From: Xanthomonas sontii
Lineage (GTDB): Bacteria > Pseudomonadota > Gammaproteobacteria > Xanthomonadales > Xanthomonadaceae
Assembly (NCBI RefSeq): GCF_040529055.1
Contig: NZ_CP132342.1
Span: forward strand, 1,672,001 to 1,736,000
Length of the DNA: 64,000 nucleotides
Direction of reading: 5' to 3'
This document shows, piece by piece, positions 51,660 to 59,207 of this stretch (position 1 is the stretch's first letter; every line of letters starts with the position of its first letter). Both the position numbers and the translations under genes were made by a program. Under the pieces are notes generated by a model. The model ran no database searches. It was given only the letters and a program-made list of their open reading frames with translations, and had not been told where the DNA came from.

Positions 51660-53600
51660 ATGCGTTCCCCGTTCCTGTTGTTGTCCCTGGCCGCGGTGAT
51701 CGCGTCCGGGTGTTCCCGTGAAGCGTCCGCGCCCGATGCGGCCGCCACTGCCGCCAAGCCGGCACCCGCCGCGGCCAAGCCGGCCGACCGCAGCCACGAC
51801 GAGACCTCCTACGCCGAGCCGTCCAAGGTCGTGATCAAGGATCTGGCGCTGGATCTGAAGCTGGATTTCGACAGCAAGCAGATCGGCGGCACCGCCACCT
51901 ACACGCTGGACTGGAAGGACAAGAGCGCCAAGCAACTGGTGCTGGATACGCGCGACCTGACCATCGAGAAGGTGCAGGCCGACGACGGCAAGGGCCAGCA
52001 GGCGCCGCTGCAGTACGCGCTGGCGCCGGCGGACAAGATCTACGGCAGCAAGCTGACCATCGAGGCGCCGACCCAGCCGCAGACGATCAGCATCACCTAC
52101 CACACCGCGCCGACCGCCTCGGGCCTGCAGTGGCTGGAGCCGTCGATGACCGAGGGCAAGAAGTTGCCCTTCATGTTCAGCCAGTCGCAGGCGATCCACG
52201 CACGTTCGTGGGTGCCGCTGCAGGACACGCCGAGCGTGCGTTTCACCTACAGCGCGCACGTGGTCTCGCGTCCGGACGTGATGGTGCTGATGAGCGCCGA
52301 CAACGATCCCAAGGCGGTGCGCAACGGCGACTACCGCTTCAAGATGCCGCAGCCGATCCCGTCCTACCTGCTGGCGATCGCCGCCGGCGACCTGGTGTTC
52401 AAGCCGATCTCGGCGCGCTCGGGCGTGTGGGCCGAGCCGGCGATGGTCGACAAGGCGGCCAAGGAGTTCGAGGACACCGAGAAGATGATCGTGGCCGCCG
52501 AGACGCTGTACGGCCCGTATCGCTGGGGCCGCTACGACATGCTGGTGCTGCCGCCGTCGTTCCCGTTCGGCGGCATGGAGAATCCGCGCCTGACCTTCGC
52601 CACCCCGACGGTGATCGTCGGCGACAAGTCGCTGGTGTCGCTGATCGCGCACGAACTGGCGCATAGCTGGTCCGGCAACCTGGTGACCAACGCCAGCTGG
52701 AAGGACATCTGGCTCAACGAAGGTTTCACCACCTACGTGCAGGCGCGCATCACCGAGGCGCTGTACGGCCCCGAAGCGGCGGAGATGGAGCGCGAGATCG
52801 ACCAGACCGATCTGCTGGCCGAACTGAAGGGCATGAGCCCGGCCGACCAGGCGCTGGCGCTGCCGGCGCTGACCGAACGCGATCCGGACGAGGCGCTGAG
52901 CCAGGTCGCCTACGTCAAGGGCGCATGGTTCCTGCAGTTCCTGGAGCAGCGCTTCGGCCGCGACACCTTCGATCCGTTCCTGCGCGGCTGGTTCGACGAC
53001 CACGCGTTCCAGAGCGCCAACACCGACCAGTTCGTCGATTACCTGAAGACCCACTTGCTGCCCAAGAAGCCGAATGCGGTGACCGCGCAGGAACTGCATG
53101 CGTGGCTGGACGAGCCGGGCATTCCGGCGTTCGCGCAGAAGGCGCGTTCGCGCAACTTCGCCATGGTCGACACCGCGCGCATCGCCTGGACCGGCAGCGG
53201 CACGTTGCCGGGCAAGCAGGTGACCGACGCCTGGAGCACCCAGGAGTGGACGCGCTTCCTCAGCGGCCTGGGCGAGAAGCTGACCCCGGCGCAGCTCAAG
53301 CAACTTGACGACGCCTACCACTTCACCGGCACCGCCAACGGCGAGATCGCCATGCGCTGGTATCCGCTGGCGATCCGCAGCGGCTACGTGGACGCGCGCC
53401 CGGCCGCCGGCGAGTTCATCGCCCGCGTCGGCCGCCGCAAGCTGATCCTGCCGATCTACGCCGAATTGGTGAAGACGCCGGACGGGCTCGCCTTCGCCGA
53501 AGAGGTGTTCGCCAAGGCCAAGCCCGGCTACCACCCGATCACCACGGTGTCGGTGCAGGACATGCTGGACAAGGCCAAGGCCGGCAGCACCGCGCACTGA
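51660..53600 (+). CDS. M1-family metallo-aminopeptidase, lipoprotein
   Basis: 646 residues. MRSPFLLLSLAAVIASGC gives a lipobox (I-A-S-G-C, Cys18), followed by a Pro/Ala linker. The catalytic zinc site is LIAHELAHSWSGNLVTNASW (His331, Glu332, His335) with the third ligand Glu354 in DIWLNEGFTTYV, and FPFGGMENPRLTF carries the GxMEN exopeptidase motif. The C-terminal helical domain resembles leukotriene A4 hydrolase-type enzymes. Expected role: trimming N-terminal residues from periplasmic peptides. Confidence 0.93.
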   Translation: MRSPFLLLSLAAVIASGCSREASAPDAAATAAKPAPAAAKPADRSHDETSYAEPSKVVIKDLALDLKLDFDSKQIGGTATYTLDWKDKSAKQLVLDTRDLTIEKVQADDGKGQQAPLQYALAPADKIYGSKLTIEAPTQPQTISITYHTAPTASGLQWLEPSMTEGKKLPFMFSQSQAIHARSWVPLQDTPSVRFTYSAHVVSRPDVMVLMSADNDPKAVRNGDYRFKMPQPIPSYLLAIAAGDLVFKPISARSGVWAEPAMVDKAAKEFEDTEKMIVAAETLYGPYRWGRYDMLVLPPSFPFGGMENPRLTFATPTVIVGDKSLVSLIAHELAHSWSGNLVTNASWKDIWLNEGFTTYVQARITEALYGPEAAEMEREIDQTDLLAELKGMSPADQALALPALTERDPDEALSQVAYVKGAWFLQFLEQRFGRDTFDPFLRGWFDDHAFQSANTDQFVDYLKTHLLPKKPNAVTAQELHAWLDEPGIPAFAQKARSRNFAMVDTARIAWTGSGTLPGKQVTDAWSTQEWTRFLSGLGEKLTPAQLKQLDDAYHFTGTANGEIAMRWYPLAIRSGYVDARPAAGEFIARVGRRKLILPIYAELVKTPDGLAFAEEVFAKAKPGYHPITTVSVQDMLDKAKAGSTAH

Positions 53601-53623
53601 CGCAAGTCGCCCGCGAAAGACCG

Positions 53624-53661
53624 CGCACACGGCGCCGGGAGCACTCCCGGCGCCGTGTGCG
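53624..53661 (+). terminator. strong hairpin after the aminopeptidase gene
   Basis: CGCACACGGCGCCGGGAG and its exact reverse complement CTCCCGGCGCCGTGTGCG are separated by CA, giving an 18-bp GC-rich stem 24 bases after the stop codon. No U-tract follows, so it may act as an RNA-stabilising or intrinsic-like terminator. Confidence 0.6.
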
Positions 53662-53806
53662 TGTGTGCGGCCGGCGTGTGGCGACGATCGCGTCGCGCGG
53701 GGAGGGTGCGATGGTGGCGGCATGGCCGCGCCCGCGTTGCAGGACGTCGTCATCTGCGGCGTCGCATGCGACGCCGGCATGAGGCGCGTGCCTGTGCAGT
53801 GCCGCC

Positions 53807-53962
53807 TTAACGGATTCCACACGCACCGCCGTCGATCAGCACGACCTGCTGCCACGCATTCGCGATATCCTCGGCAGTCCCGATGGTCCTCGGTCCATGC
53901 GCGCATGACATCGTTCGCCACCGCTGCCCCGGTCTCCGCTGCAAGCGCCAGTGCCATGGCAG
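53807..53962 (-). pseudogene. remnant of a short-chain dehydrogenase/reductase C-terminus
   Basis: On the minus strand GPRTIGTAEDIANAW runs directly into QQVVLIDGGACGIR-stop at 53807. This matches the SDR C-terminal pattern RIGTPEDIANAV-(about 15 residues)-GQVLxVDGG with the middle segment deleted. Another frame just upstream reads MALALAAETGAAVANDV. No start codon or Rossmann part is present. The rest of 53601-54019 holds only the hairpin at 53624-53661. Confidence 0.4.
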
Positions 53963-54019
53963 ATCGTTGCCGGCGCCGATGCGCGCGGGCCTGCGTGCGC
54001 CTCCCGAGGGGTTGCTGAG

Positions 54020-54370
54020 ATGACCGACGCGCCCGTGCTGTCCGGTTCCTTGCTTGACGCATTGCCCGATGCCCGCGGTGGCGAAATCTTCACCGAACTG
54101 CTGCGGCGCTCCGGTTGCCGCGTCGAGCGCATCGTCTCGCACGGGCAGACCACGCCGCAGGAGTCGCCGTACCTGCAGGCGCACGACGAATGGGTGCTGG
54201 TGCTGCGTGGTCGCGCGCGGGTGGCGCTGTGCGAGCGCGAGGTCGCGCTGGCGCCGGGCGACCATCTGTTCATCCCGGCCGATACGCCGCATTGGGTGAC
54301 CTTCACCGATCCCGGGCAGCCGACCGTGTGGCTGGCCCTCCATCTCGGCGAAGCCGACGTGGTGGCGTGA
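54020..54370 (+). CDS. cupin-domain protein
   Basis: 116 residues. AHDEWVLVLRGRARVALCER and APGDHLFIPADTPHWVTFTD give a single conserved beta-barrel cupin with likely metal ligands Glu and His. IVSHGQTTPQESPYLQAHDE precedes it. The compact size suggests a small-molecule or metal-binding role; substrate unknown. The ATG at 54020 has GGGG about nine bases upstream (GAGGGGTTGCTGAG). Confidence 0.8.
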   Translation: MTDAPVLSGSLLDALPDARGGEIFTELLRRSGCRVERIVSHGQTTPQESPYLQAHDEWVLVLRGRARVALCEREVALAPGDHLFIPADTPHWVTFTDPGQPTVWLALHLGEADVVA

Positions 54371-54403
54371 GCGCATGACCGGCCTGCGCGCTGCGGTGTC
54401 CCC

Positions 54404-55423
54404 ATGGTGATGGCGACCCTGGTCTTGATGATGCTGCTGCTGCTGGCTGGCGCCCTGGCGTTGCTGGTGTCGCTACTGTGCGTGGCGCTCGTGGCGATGC
54501 CGATCGGGGCGCTGCTGGTGGCGCGCGATCCCTTCCTGCTGGTGCGCCTGGAGAGCCTGCGCCAGCGTCGCGGCAGCGGGCTGCGGCGGCGCCAGTCGCA
54601 GGTCGCCGGGCACACCTGGACCTATCTGGTGCGCGCCGCGGCCGATCCCGCCGCGCCGACCCTGCTGCTGGTGCATGGCTTCACCGGCAGCAAGGAGAAC
54701 TGGCTGCCGCTGGCGCGCGCGCTGGGCACGCGCTATCACCTGGTGATCCCGGATCTGCCCGGCTGGGCCGAGAGCCAGCGCATCGCCGGGCAGGACTACG
54801 GCTTTGTGGCGCAGGCCGAGCGCGTGGCCGCGTTCGCCATGCAGTGCGCGCGCCGTGCGGGCAGCGAATGCGTGCTGCTCGGGCATTCGATGGGCGGCGG
54901 CATCGCGGCGCTGGCCGCGGCGCGCCATCCGGCGGTGTTCGACCGGGTCGGCCTGTTCAACGCCGCCGGCGTACGCTTCGCCGACAACGTGTTCGGCCAG
55001 GCGGTGCTGGACGGGCACAATCCGTTCGCGGTGCACGATGCCGCATCGCTGCAGCGCTACATCGACACCGTGTTCCTGCTCGAGCGCGCCAAGCCGCGCA
55101 TCCCGCGCTGGGCGGTGCCGGCGGTGGTGGCCTGGCGTCGCCGCGAGGCCGATTTCGAGCAGCAGGTGCTGGCGCGCATCGGCCGCGGCGAGGAGGCGTT
55201 CCTGCCGTTCGAGGAGGCCGCGCGCATCCGCCAGCCGGCGCTGCTGCTGAATTGCGTGCAGGACGCGGTGATCGACGCCAGCGCGCTGGCGCTGTACGCG
55301 CAACGCCTGCCGCAGGCGATCCAGGTACTGCTGGACGGCAGCGGCCACATGTCCATCGTCGAGAAGCCCGCCGAGGTCGCGCAGGCCATCGACACCCTGA
55401 TCCAACGAGGAACCCCACGATGA
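54404..55423 (+). CDS. membrane-anchored alpha/beta hydrolase
   Basis: 339 residues. An N-terminal hydrophobic segment (LMMLLLLAGALALLVSLLC, about 8-26) is probably a membrane anchor. The fold begins at LLLVHGFTGSKENWLPLARA. The nucleophile Ser lies in CVLLGHSMGGGIAALAAARH. The acid is likely Asp in CVQDAVIDASALA, and His lies in LLDGSGHMSIVEKPAEVA. Similar to lipase/esterase proteins of pseudomonads. The TGA overlaps the following lipoprotein ATG, so the two are co-translated. Confidence 0.88.
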   Translation: MVMATLVLMMLLLLAGALALLVSLLCVALVAMPIGALLVARDPFLLVRLESLRQRRGSGLRRRQSQVAGHTWTYLVRAAADPAAPTLLLVHGFTGSKENWLPLARALGTRYHLVIPDLPGWAESQRIAGQDYGFVAQAERVAAFAMQCARRAGSECVLLGHSMGGGIAALAAARHPAVFDRVGLFNAAGVRFADNVFGQAVLDGHNPFAVHDAASLQRYIDTVFLLERAKPRIPRWAVPAVVAWRRREADFEQQVLARIGRGEEAFLPFEEAARIRQPALLLNCVQDAVIDASALALYAQRLPQAIQVLLDGSGHMSIVEKPAEVAQAIDTLIQRGTPR

Positions 55424-56139
55424 AACGCATCCTGCTCGGCGCGCTGTGCGCCGTCGCCCTGGCCGCTTGCGGCGATCACGAGGCCGAGCGCAAGGCGCAG
55501 GCCGCGGCCGAAGCGCAGGCCAAGGCGCAGGCCGCCGACGACCTGGCCAAGCAGTACGACGCCGCGGTGAAGTCGGGCAACTGGGACCTGGCCCGGATCC
55601 ACGGCGCGGCGCTGCTGCAGCAGTACCCCGGCTCGGACGCGGCCGAACGCATCCAGCCCGGCTACGCAGAGGTCAAGGCCAAGGGCGAAGCGGCGCGCGA
55701 GCTGCGGCGCATGCAGGCGGCCTGGCAGTACTCGCAGGTGCCGGCCGGCAAGGGCGTGCAGCGCTCGGCGATGCTGTACAGCCGCGACAAGGTCGATGTG
55801 GACGGCAGCGGACCCAAGCCGGTGCAACTGGTGTTCCGCGACCATCCGGAATGGAAGCGCAGCGCCTACCTTGTGCTGCAGTCCGGCGATTTCCGCTGCG
55901 CCGGCGGCTGCAAGGTGGAACTGAAGGCCGACGACGCGCCGCCGCACGCTGCCGCGGCCTGGCGGCCCAAGACCGACGAGGCGATCGCCATGTTCATCAG
56001 CGACGACAAGGCGCTGTGGAAGCTGGCGCGCAAGACCACGGTGCTGCAGATCACCTTCCCGGTGAAGGCCGGCGGCACCCGCACCGCGGTGTTCGAGACC
56101 GGCGGCCTGGACGGCGCGCAGATGCCGGGCTGGGATTGA
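55420..56139 (+). CDS. lipoprotein of unknown function
   Basis: 239 residues. MKRILLGALCAVALAACGDH gives a lipobox (L-A-A-C, Cys17), followed by an Ala/Lys/Glu-rich helix (AEAQAKAQAADDLAKQYD). The C-terminal half (about 110-235) is beta-rich with a Cys pair in FRCAGGCKVEL. I recognise no named family. It overlaps the hydrolase gene by four bases and is followed five bases later by a HAD phosphatase, so these three genes form an operon. Confidence 0.8.
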   Translation: MKRILLGALCAVALAACGDHEAERKAQAAAEAQAKAQAADDLAKQYDAAVKSGNWDLARIHGAALLQQYPGSDAAERIQPGYAEVKAKGEAARELRRMQAAWQYSQVPAGKGVQRSAMLYSRDKVDVDGSGPKPVQLVFRDHPEWKRSAYLVLQSGDFRCAGGCKVELKADDAPPHAAAAWRPKTDEAIAMFISDDKALWKLARKTTVLQITFPVKAGGTRTAVFETGGLDGAQMPGWD

Positions 56140-56144
56140 GCGCG

Positions 56145-56783
56145 ATGCATGCCGCCATGCCACCGCCGGCCGAGGCGCTGTGCCAGGTGCGCCACTGGGT
56201 GTTCGACATGGACGGCACCCTGACCCGCGCCGTGCACGATTTCGCGCTGATCCGCCGCGAACTGCAGATCCCGCCGCAGGCCGACATCCTGCAGCACCTG
56301 GCGGCGCTGCCGGATGCGCAGCGCGCCAGCAAGCACGCCTGGCTGCTGGAGCACGAGCGCGTGCTGGCCCAGGAGGCCACCGCGGCCAACGGCGCGCCGG
56401 CGCTGCTGCGTACCCTGCATGCGGCCGATTGCCGGCTGGCGGTGCTCACCCGCAACGCGCGCGAGCTGGCGCAGCTGACCCTGGAAGAGATCGAGGTCGA
56501 CGACCTGTTCGAGGACGTCACCATCCTCGGCCGCGACGAGGCGCCGCCCAAGCCGCATCCCGGCGGCCTGCTGCAGTTGGCCGAGCACTGGGGCGTGGCG
56601 CCGCAGGCACTGGCGATGGTCGGCGACCACGCCTACGACCTGCAGTGCGGGCGCCATGCCGGCGCCACCACCGTGCTGCTGCATCCGGACAATCCCTGGC
56701 CGGCGCTGGCCGACCTGCATTTCGCCGATTGCGCCGCGCTGCTGGCGTGGTGGCAGGACCGCGTCGGGCCGCAGTCGCACTGA
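56145..56783 (+). CDS. HAD-superfamily hydrolase (phosphatase)
   Basis: 212 residues. Motif I HWVFDMDGTLTRAVHDFALI with nucleophile Asp, motif II CRLAVLTRNARELA (Thr), motif III Lys in APPKPHPGGLL and motif IV AMVGDHAYDLQCGRHAG with two Asp. The helical cap lies between motifs I and II, as in HAD-IA/gph-type phosphatases. Likely removes phosphate from a small metabolite; the substrate is unknown. Confidence 0.9.
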   Translation: MHAAMPPPAEALCQVRHWVFDMDGTLTRAVHDFALIRRELQIPPQADILQHLAALPDAQRASKHAWLLEHERVLAQEATAANGAPALLRTLHAADCRLAVLTRNARELAQLTLEEIEVDDLFEDVTILGRDEAPPKPHPGGLLQLAEHWGVAPQALAMVGDHAYDLQCGRHAGATTVLLHPDNPWPALADLHFADCAALLAWWQDRVGPQSH

Positions 56784-57188
56784 CAGCTGCGCGGCGGCTG
56801 ACCGCCGCCGCGCGCCGCACCCTCCTTAGCGAGATCGGTGCAGGCGTGCCGGATGCGCACTCCCCTTCGCGCGCCCCGCCGTGCGCATCCGTGTGCACCA
56901 GTGTGGCAAGCGCAGCGATGGCGCAGGGTGTGCCACCGGCACATGTGCTCACACTGCGCCACGCCCGATGCAACCGTGTGGCACAAAGTGTCACGTTTCC
57001 GAGACGCCTTCGACAGCGCTGGTGGGCGTCTCCGCGACGACAACCGGCGTCGTGATCCGTACCTCAAGGGATGTTGCATCGCAGCGCCGCGATGGCATGG
57101 ACGTTGCTCGTATACATCCACGCTTCAGGTTCCGTGGCACACGCCGATAGGTGAAGTGACGCGGCTCTTCAACGAGGGGAGTAGAACG
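56784..57188 (+). promoter_or_regulatory. upstream region of the alcohol-oxidation cluster
   Basis: 405 bases without a gene. Variants of GTGTGGCA recur (about 56898, 56976), and GTGGCAC-AAA-GTGTCAC at 56978-56994 is a near-perfect palindrome (6 of 7 bases per arm). A good ribosome-binding site, GAGGGGAG, lies nine bases before the ATG at 57189. The palindrome is a candidate operator for control of the dehydrogenase; the regulator is unknown. Confidence 0.4.
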
Positions 57189-59207
57189 ATGCACAGTCAT
57201 TCACGTCATACACAGGCTTGTACGCTGCTCGCGCTGGCCACTGCGCTGGCATTGGCGGGTTGCAAGAAGCAGGAAGAGGCTCCGGCGCCGGCCGCACCGG
57301 CCGCCGCACAGCAACCGCCGGCCGCTGCGCCGGCCGCGGTCGCCGATACCGACAGCGAGTTCGCCAGCAATGCCGCCAACCCCGACAACTGGGGCGGCAT
57401 CGGCCGCGACTTCGGCCTGACCCGGCACAGCCCGCTGGCCGAGATCAACCGCGACAACGTCAAGAACCTGAAGATGTCGTGGGAGATGAAGACCGACGCC
57501 ACCCGCGGCCATGAAGGCCAGCCGTTGGTGGTGGGCGGCACCATGTACATGGTCAGCGCCTATCCGAACAACGTGTTCGCGATCGACCTGTCGCAGGAAG
57601 ACGCCGGCAAGGTGCTGTGGAAGTACACCCCGCAGCAGGACGAGCGCGCCGTCGCGGTGGCCTGCTGCGACACGGTCAACCGTGGCGCGTCCTACGCCGA
57701 CGGCAAGGTGGTGTTCGGCAGCCTCAGCGGCGACGTGATCGCGCTCGATGCCAAGACCGGCAAGGAAGTGTGGAAGCAGAAGCTCGCCTATCCCGAGAAG
57801 GGCGAGACCATCACCATGGCCCCGATCATCGCCGACGGCAAGGTCGTGGCCGGCATCAGCGGCAACGAGTTCGGCGTGCGCGGGCGCGTCGCCGCGTACG
57901 CGCTGGCCGACGGCAAGCAGGCCTGGTCCTGCGAGGCCACCGGCACCGACAAGGACATCTGCCTCGGCCCGGACTTCAACAAGGCCAATCCGCAGCACGG
58001 CCAGCTCGGCGACCTCGGCCAGAAGACCTATCCCGACGAAGGCTGGAAGCGCGGCGGCGGCGCGGCGTGGGGCTGGTACAGCTACGACCCGAAACTCAAG
58101 CTGGTCTACTACGGCACCGGCAATCCCGGCCTGTGGAGCCCGTCGTACCGCTGCGGCAAGACCACGCAGAAGGAATGCGACACCGGCGAGTACGACAACA
58201 AGTGGTCGATGACGCTGTTCGCGCGCAAGATCGACACCGGCGAGGCGGTGTGGGGCTACCAGAAGACCCCGTTCGACCAGTGGGACTACGACGGCATCAA
58301 CGAGCCGATCCTGGTCGACCTGACCATCGACGGCAAGCAGGTGCCCTCGGTGGTGCAGTTCGACCGCAACGGCTTTGCCTACGTGCTCGACCGCCGCGAC
58401 GGCACGCTGCTGCGCGCCAACAAGTTCGTCCCGGCCAACTGGGCCGAGCGCATCGACATGAAGACCGGGCGTCCGGTCAAGGTCGCGGCGCATTCGCCGC
58501 TGGAACGCGGCCGCAAGGTCGAGGCGTTCCCGTCGGCGATGGGCGGCAAGGACCAGCAGCCGTGCTCGGTGGATCCGGCCAATTCGGCGGTGTTCTTCTG
58601 CGGCACCAACAACTGGCACATGGAGCTCGACCCGCAGGAGCGCGGCAACACCATGATGGGCCTGCCGTACGTGTTCGCCAACGTGCTGATGAAGCCGAAC
58701 GAGCCGGGTGCGCTGGGCATTGTCAAGGCGTTCGACGTGGTCGAAGGCAAGTCCAAGTGGGAGATCAAGGAGAAGTTCCCGGTGTGGAGCGGCACCCTGG
58801 TCACCGACGGCGGGCTGGTGTTCTACGGCACGCTGGACGGCTGGTTCCGCGCGGTGGACAAGGACACCGGCAAGAAGCTGTGGGAGACCAAGCTGCCCTC
58901 GGGCATCATCGGCAACCCGATCGCCTACAAGGCCAACGGCCACCAGTACGTGGCGGTGTTCTCGGGCATCGGTGGCTGGATCGGCCTGCCGGTCGCCGCC
59001 GGCCTGGATCCGGGCGATCCGTACGGTGCGCTGGGTGCGGCCGGCCTGGCCTTCAGCAACGGCTTCGACAAGATCCCGTTGGGCGGCATGGTCCACACCT
59101 TCCGCATCGACGGCGCCGGCAAGACCGTCACCCCGACCCCCAACGCGACCGCCACGACGGCCGGCGGCGGTGGCAGCGCGGCGGTCGCCGCCAAGTCGGT
59201 GCGATGA
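57189..59207 (+). CDS. lanthanide-type PQQ-dependent alcohol dehydrogenase (XoxF-like lipoprotein)
   Basis: 672 residues. Lipobox L-A-G-C (Cys25) then a Pro/Ala linker. The eight-bladed quinoprotein propeller covers about 60-640. Vicinal Cys159-Cys160 in VAVACCDTVNRG matches the disulfide next to PQQ. Candidate metal ligands: Glu228 (GNEFGVRG), Asn312 (GTGNPGLW), catalytic Asp366 and the additional Asp368 in FDQWDYDGINEP. The D-Y-D pair is the known hallmark of lanthanide enzymes (calcium-type MxaF has Ala at the second position). An insertion with Cys322 and Cys330 (SYRCGKTTQKECDTGEYDNKW region) is unlike ordinary XoxF5. The substrate may be methanol, ethanol or another alcohol. Confidence 0.88.
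   Translation: MHSHSRHTQACTLLALATALALAGCKKQEEAPAPAAPAAAQQPPAAAPAAVADTDSEFASNAANPDNWGGIGRDFGLTRHSPLAEINRDNVKNLKMSWEMKTDATRGHEGQPLVVGGTMYMVSAYPNNVFAIDLSQEDAGKVLWKYTPQQDERAVAVACCDTVNRGASYADGKVVFGSLSGDVIALDAKTGKEVWKQKLAYPEKGETITMAPIIADGKVVAGISGNEFGVRGRVAAYALADGKQAWSCEATGTDKDICLGPDFNKANPQHGQLGDLGQKTYPDEGWKRGGGAAWGWYSYDPKLKLVYYGTGNPGLWSPSYRCGKTTQKECDTGEYDNKWSMTLFARKIDTGEAVWGYQKTPFDQWDYDGINEPILVDLTIDGKQVPSVVQFDRNGFAYVLDRRDGTLLRANKFVPANWAERIDMKTGRPVKVAAHSPLERGRKVEAFPSAMGGKDQQPCSVDPANSAVFFCGTNNWHMELDPQERGNTMMGLPYVFANVLMKPNEPGALGIVKAFDVVEGKSKWEIKEKFPVWSGTLVTDGGLVFYGTLDGWFRAVDKDTGKKLWETKLPSGIIGNPIAYKANGHQYVAVFSGIGGWIGLPVAAGLDPGDPYGALGAAGLAFSNGFDKIPLGGMVHTFRIDGAGKTVTPTPNATATTAGGGGSAAVAAKSVR

Noticed and set aside
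53131..53152. PIP-box-like TTCGC repeat pair
   Set aside because: The two TTCGC copies are 12 bases apart rather than 15 and lie inside the aminopeptidase coding sequence.
56976..56997. Sigma-54 promoter before the dehydrogenase (GTGGCACAAAGTGTCAC)
   Set aside because: The -24 part resembles TGGCAC, but the -12 part lacks TTGC(A/T) at the right spacing. The sequence is better described as a palindrome.
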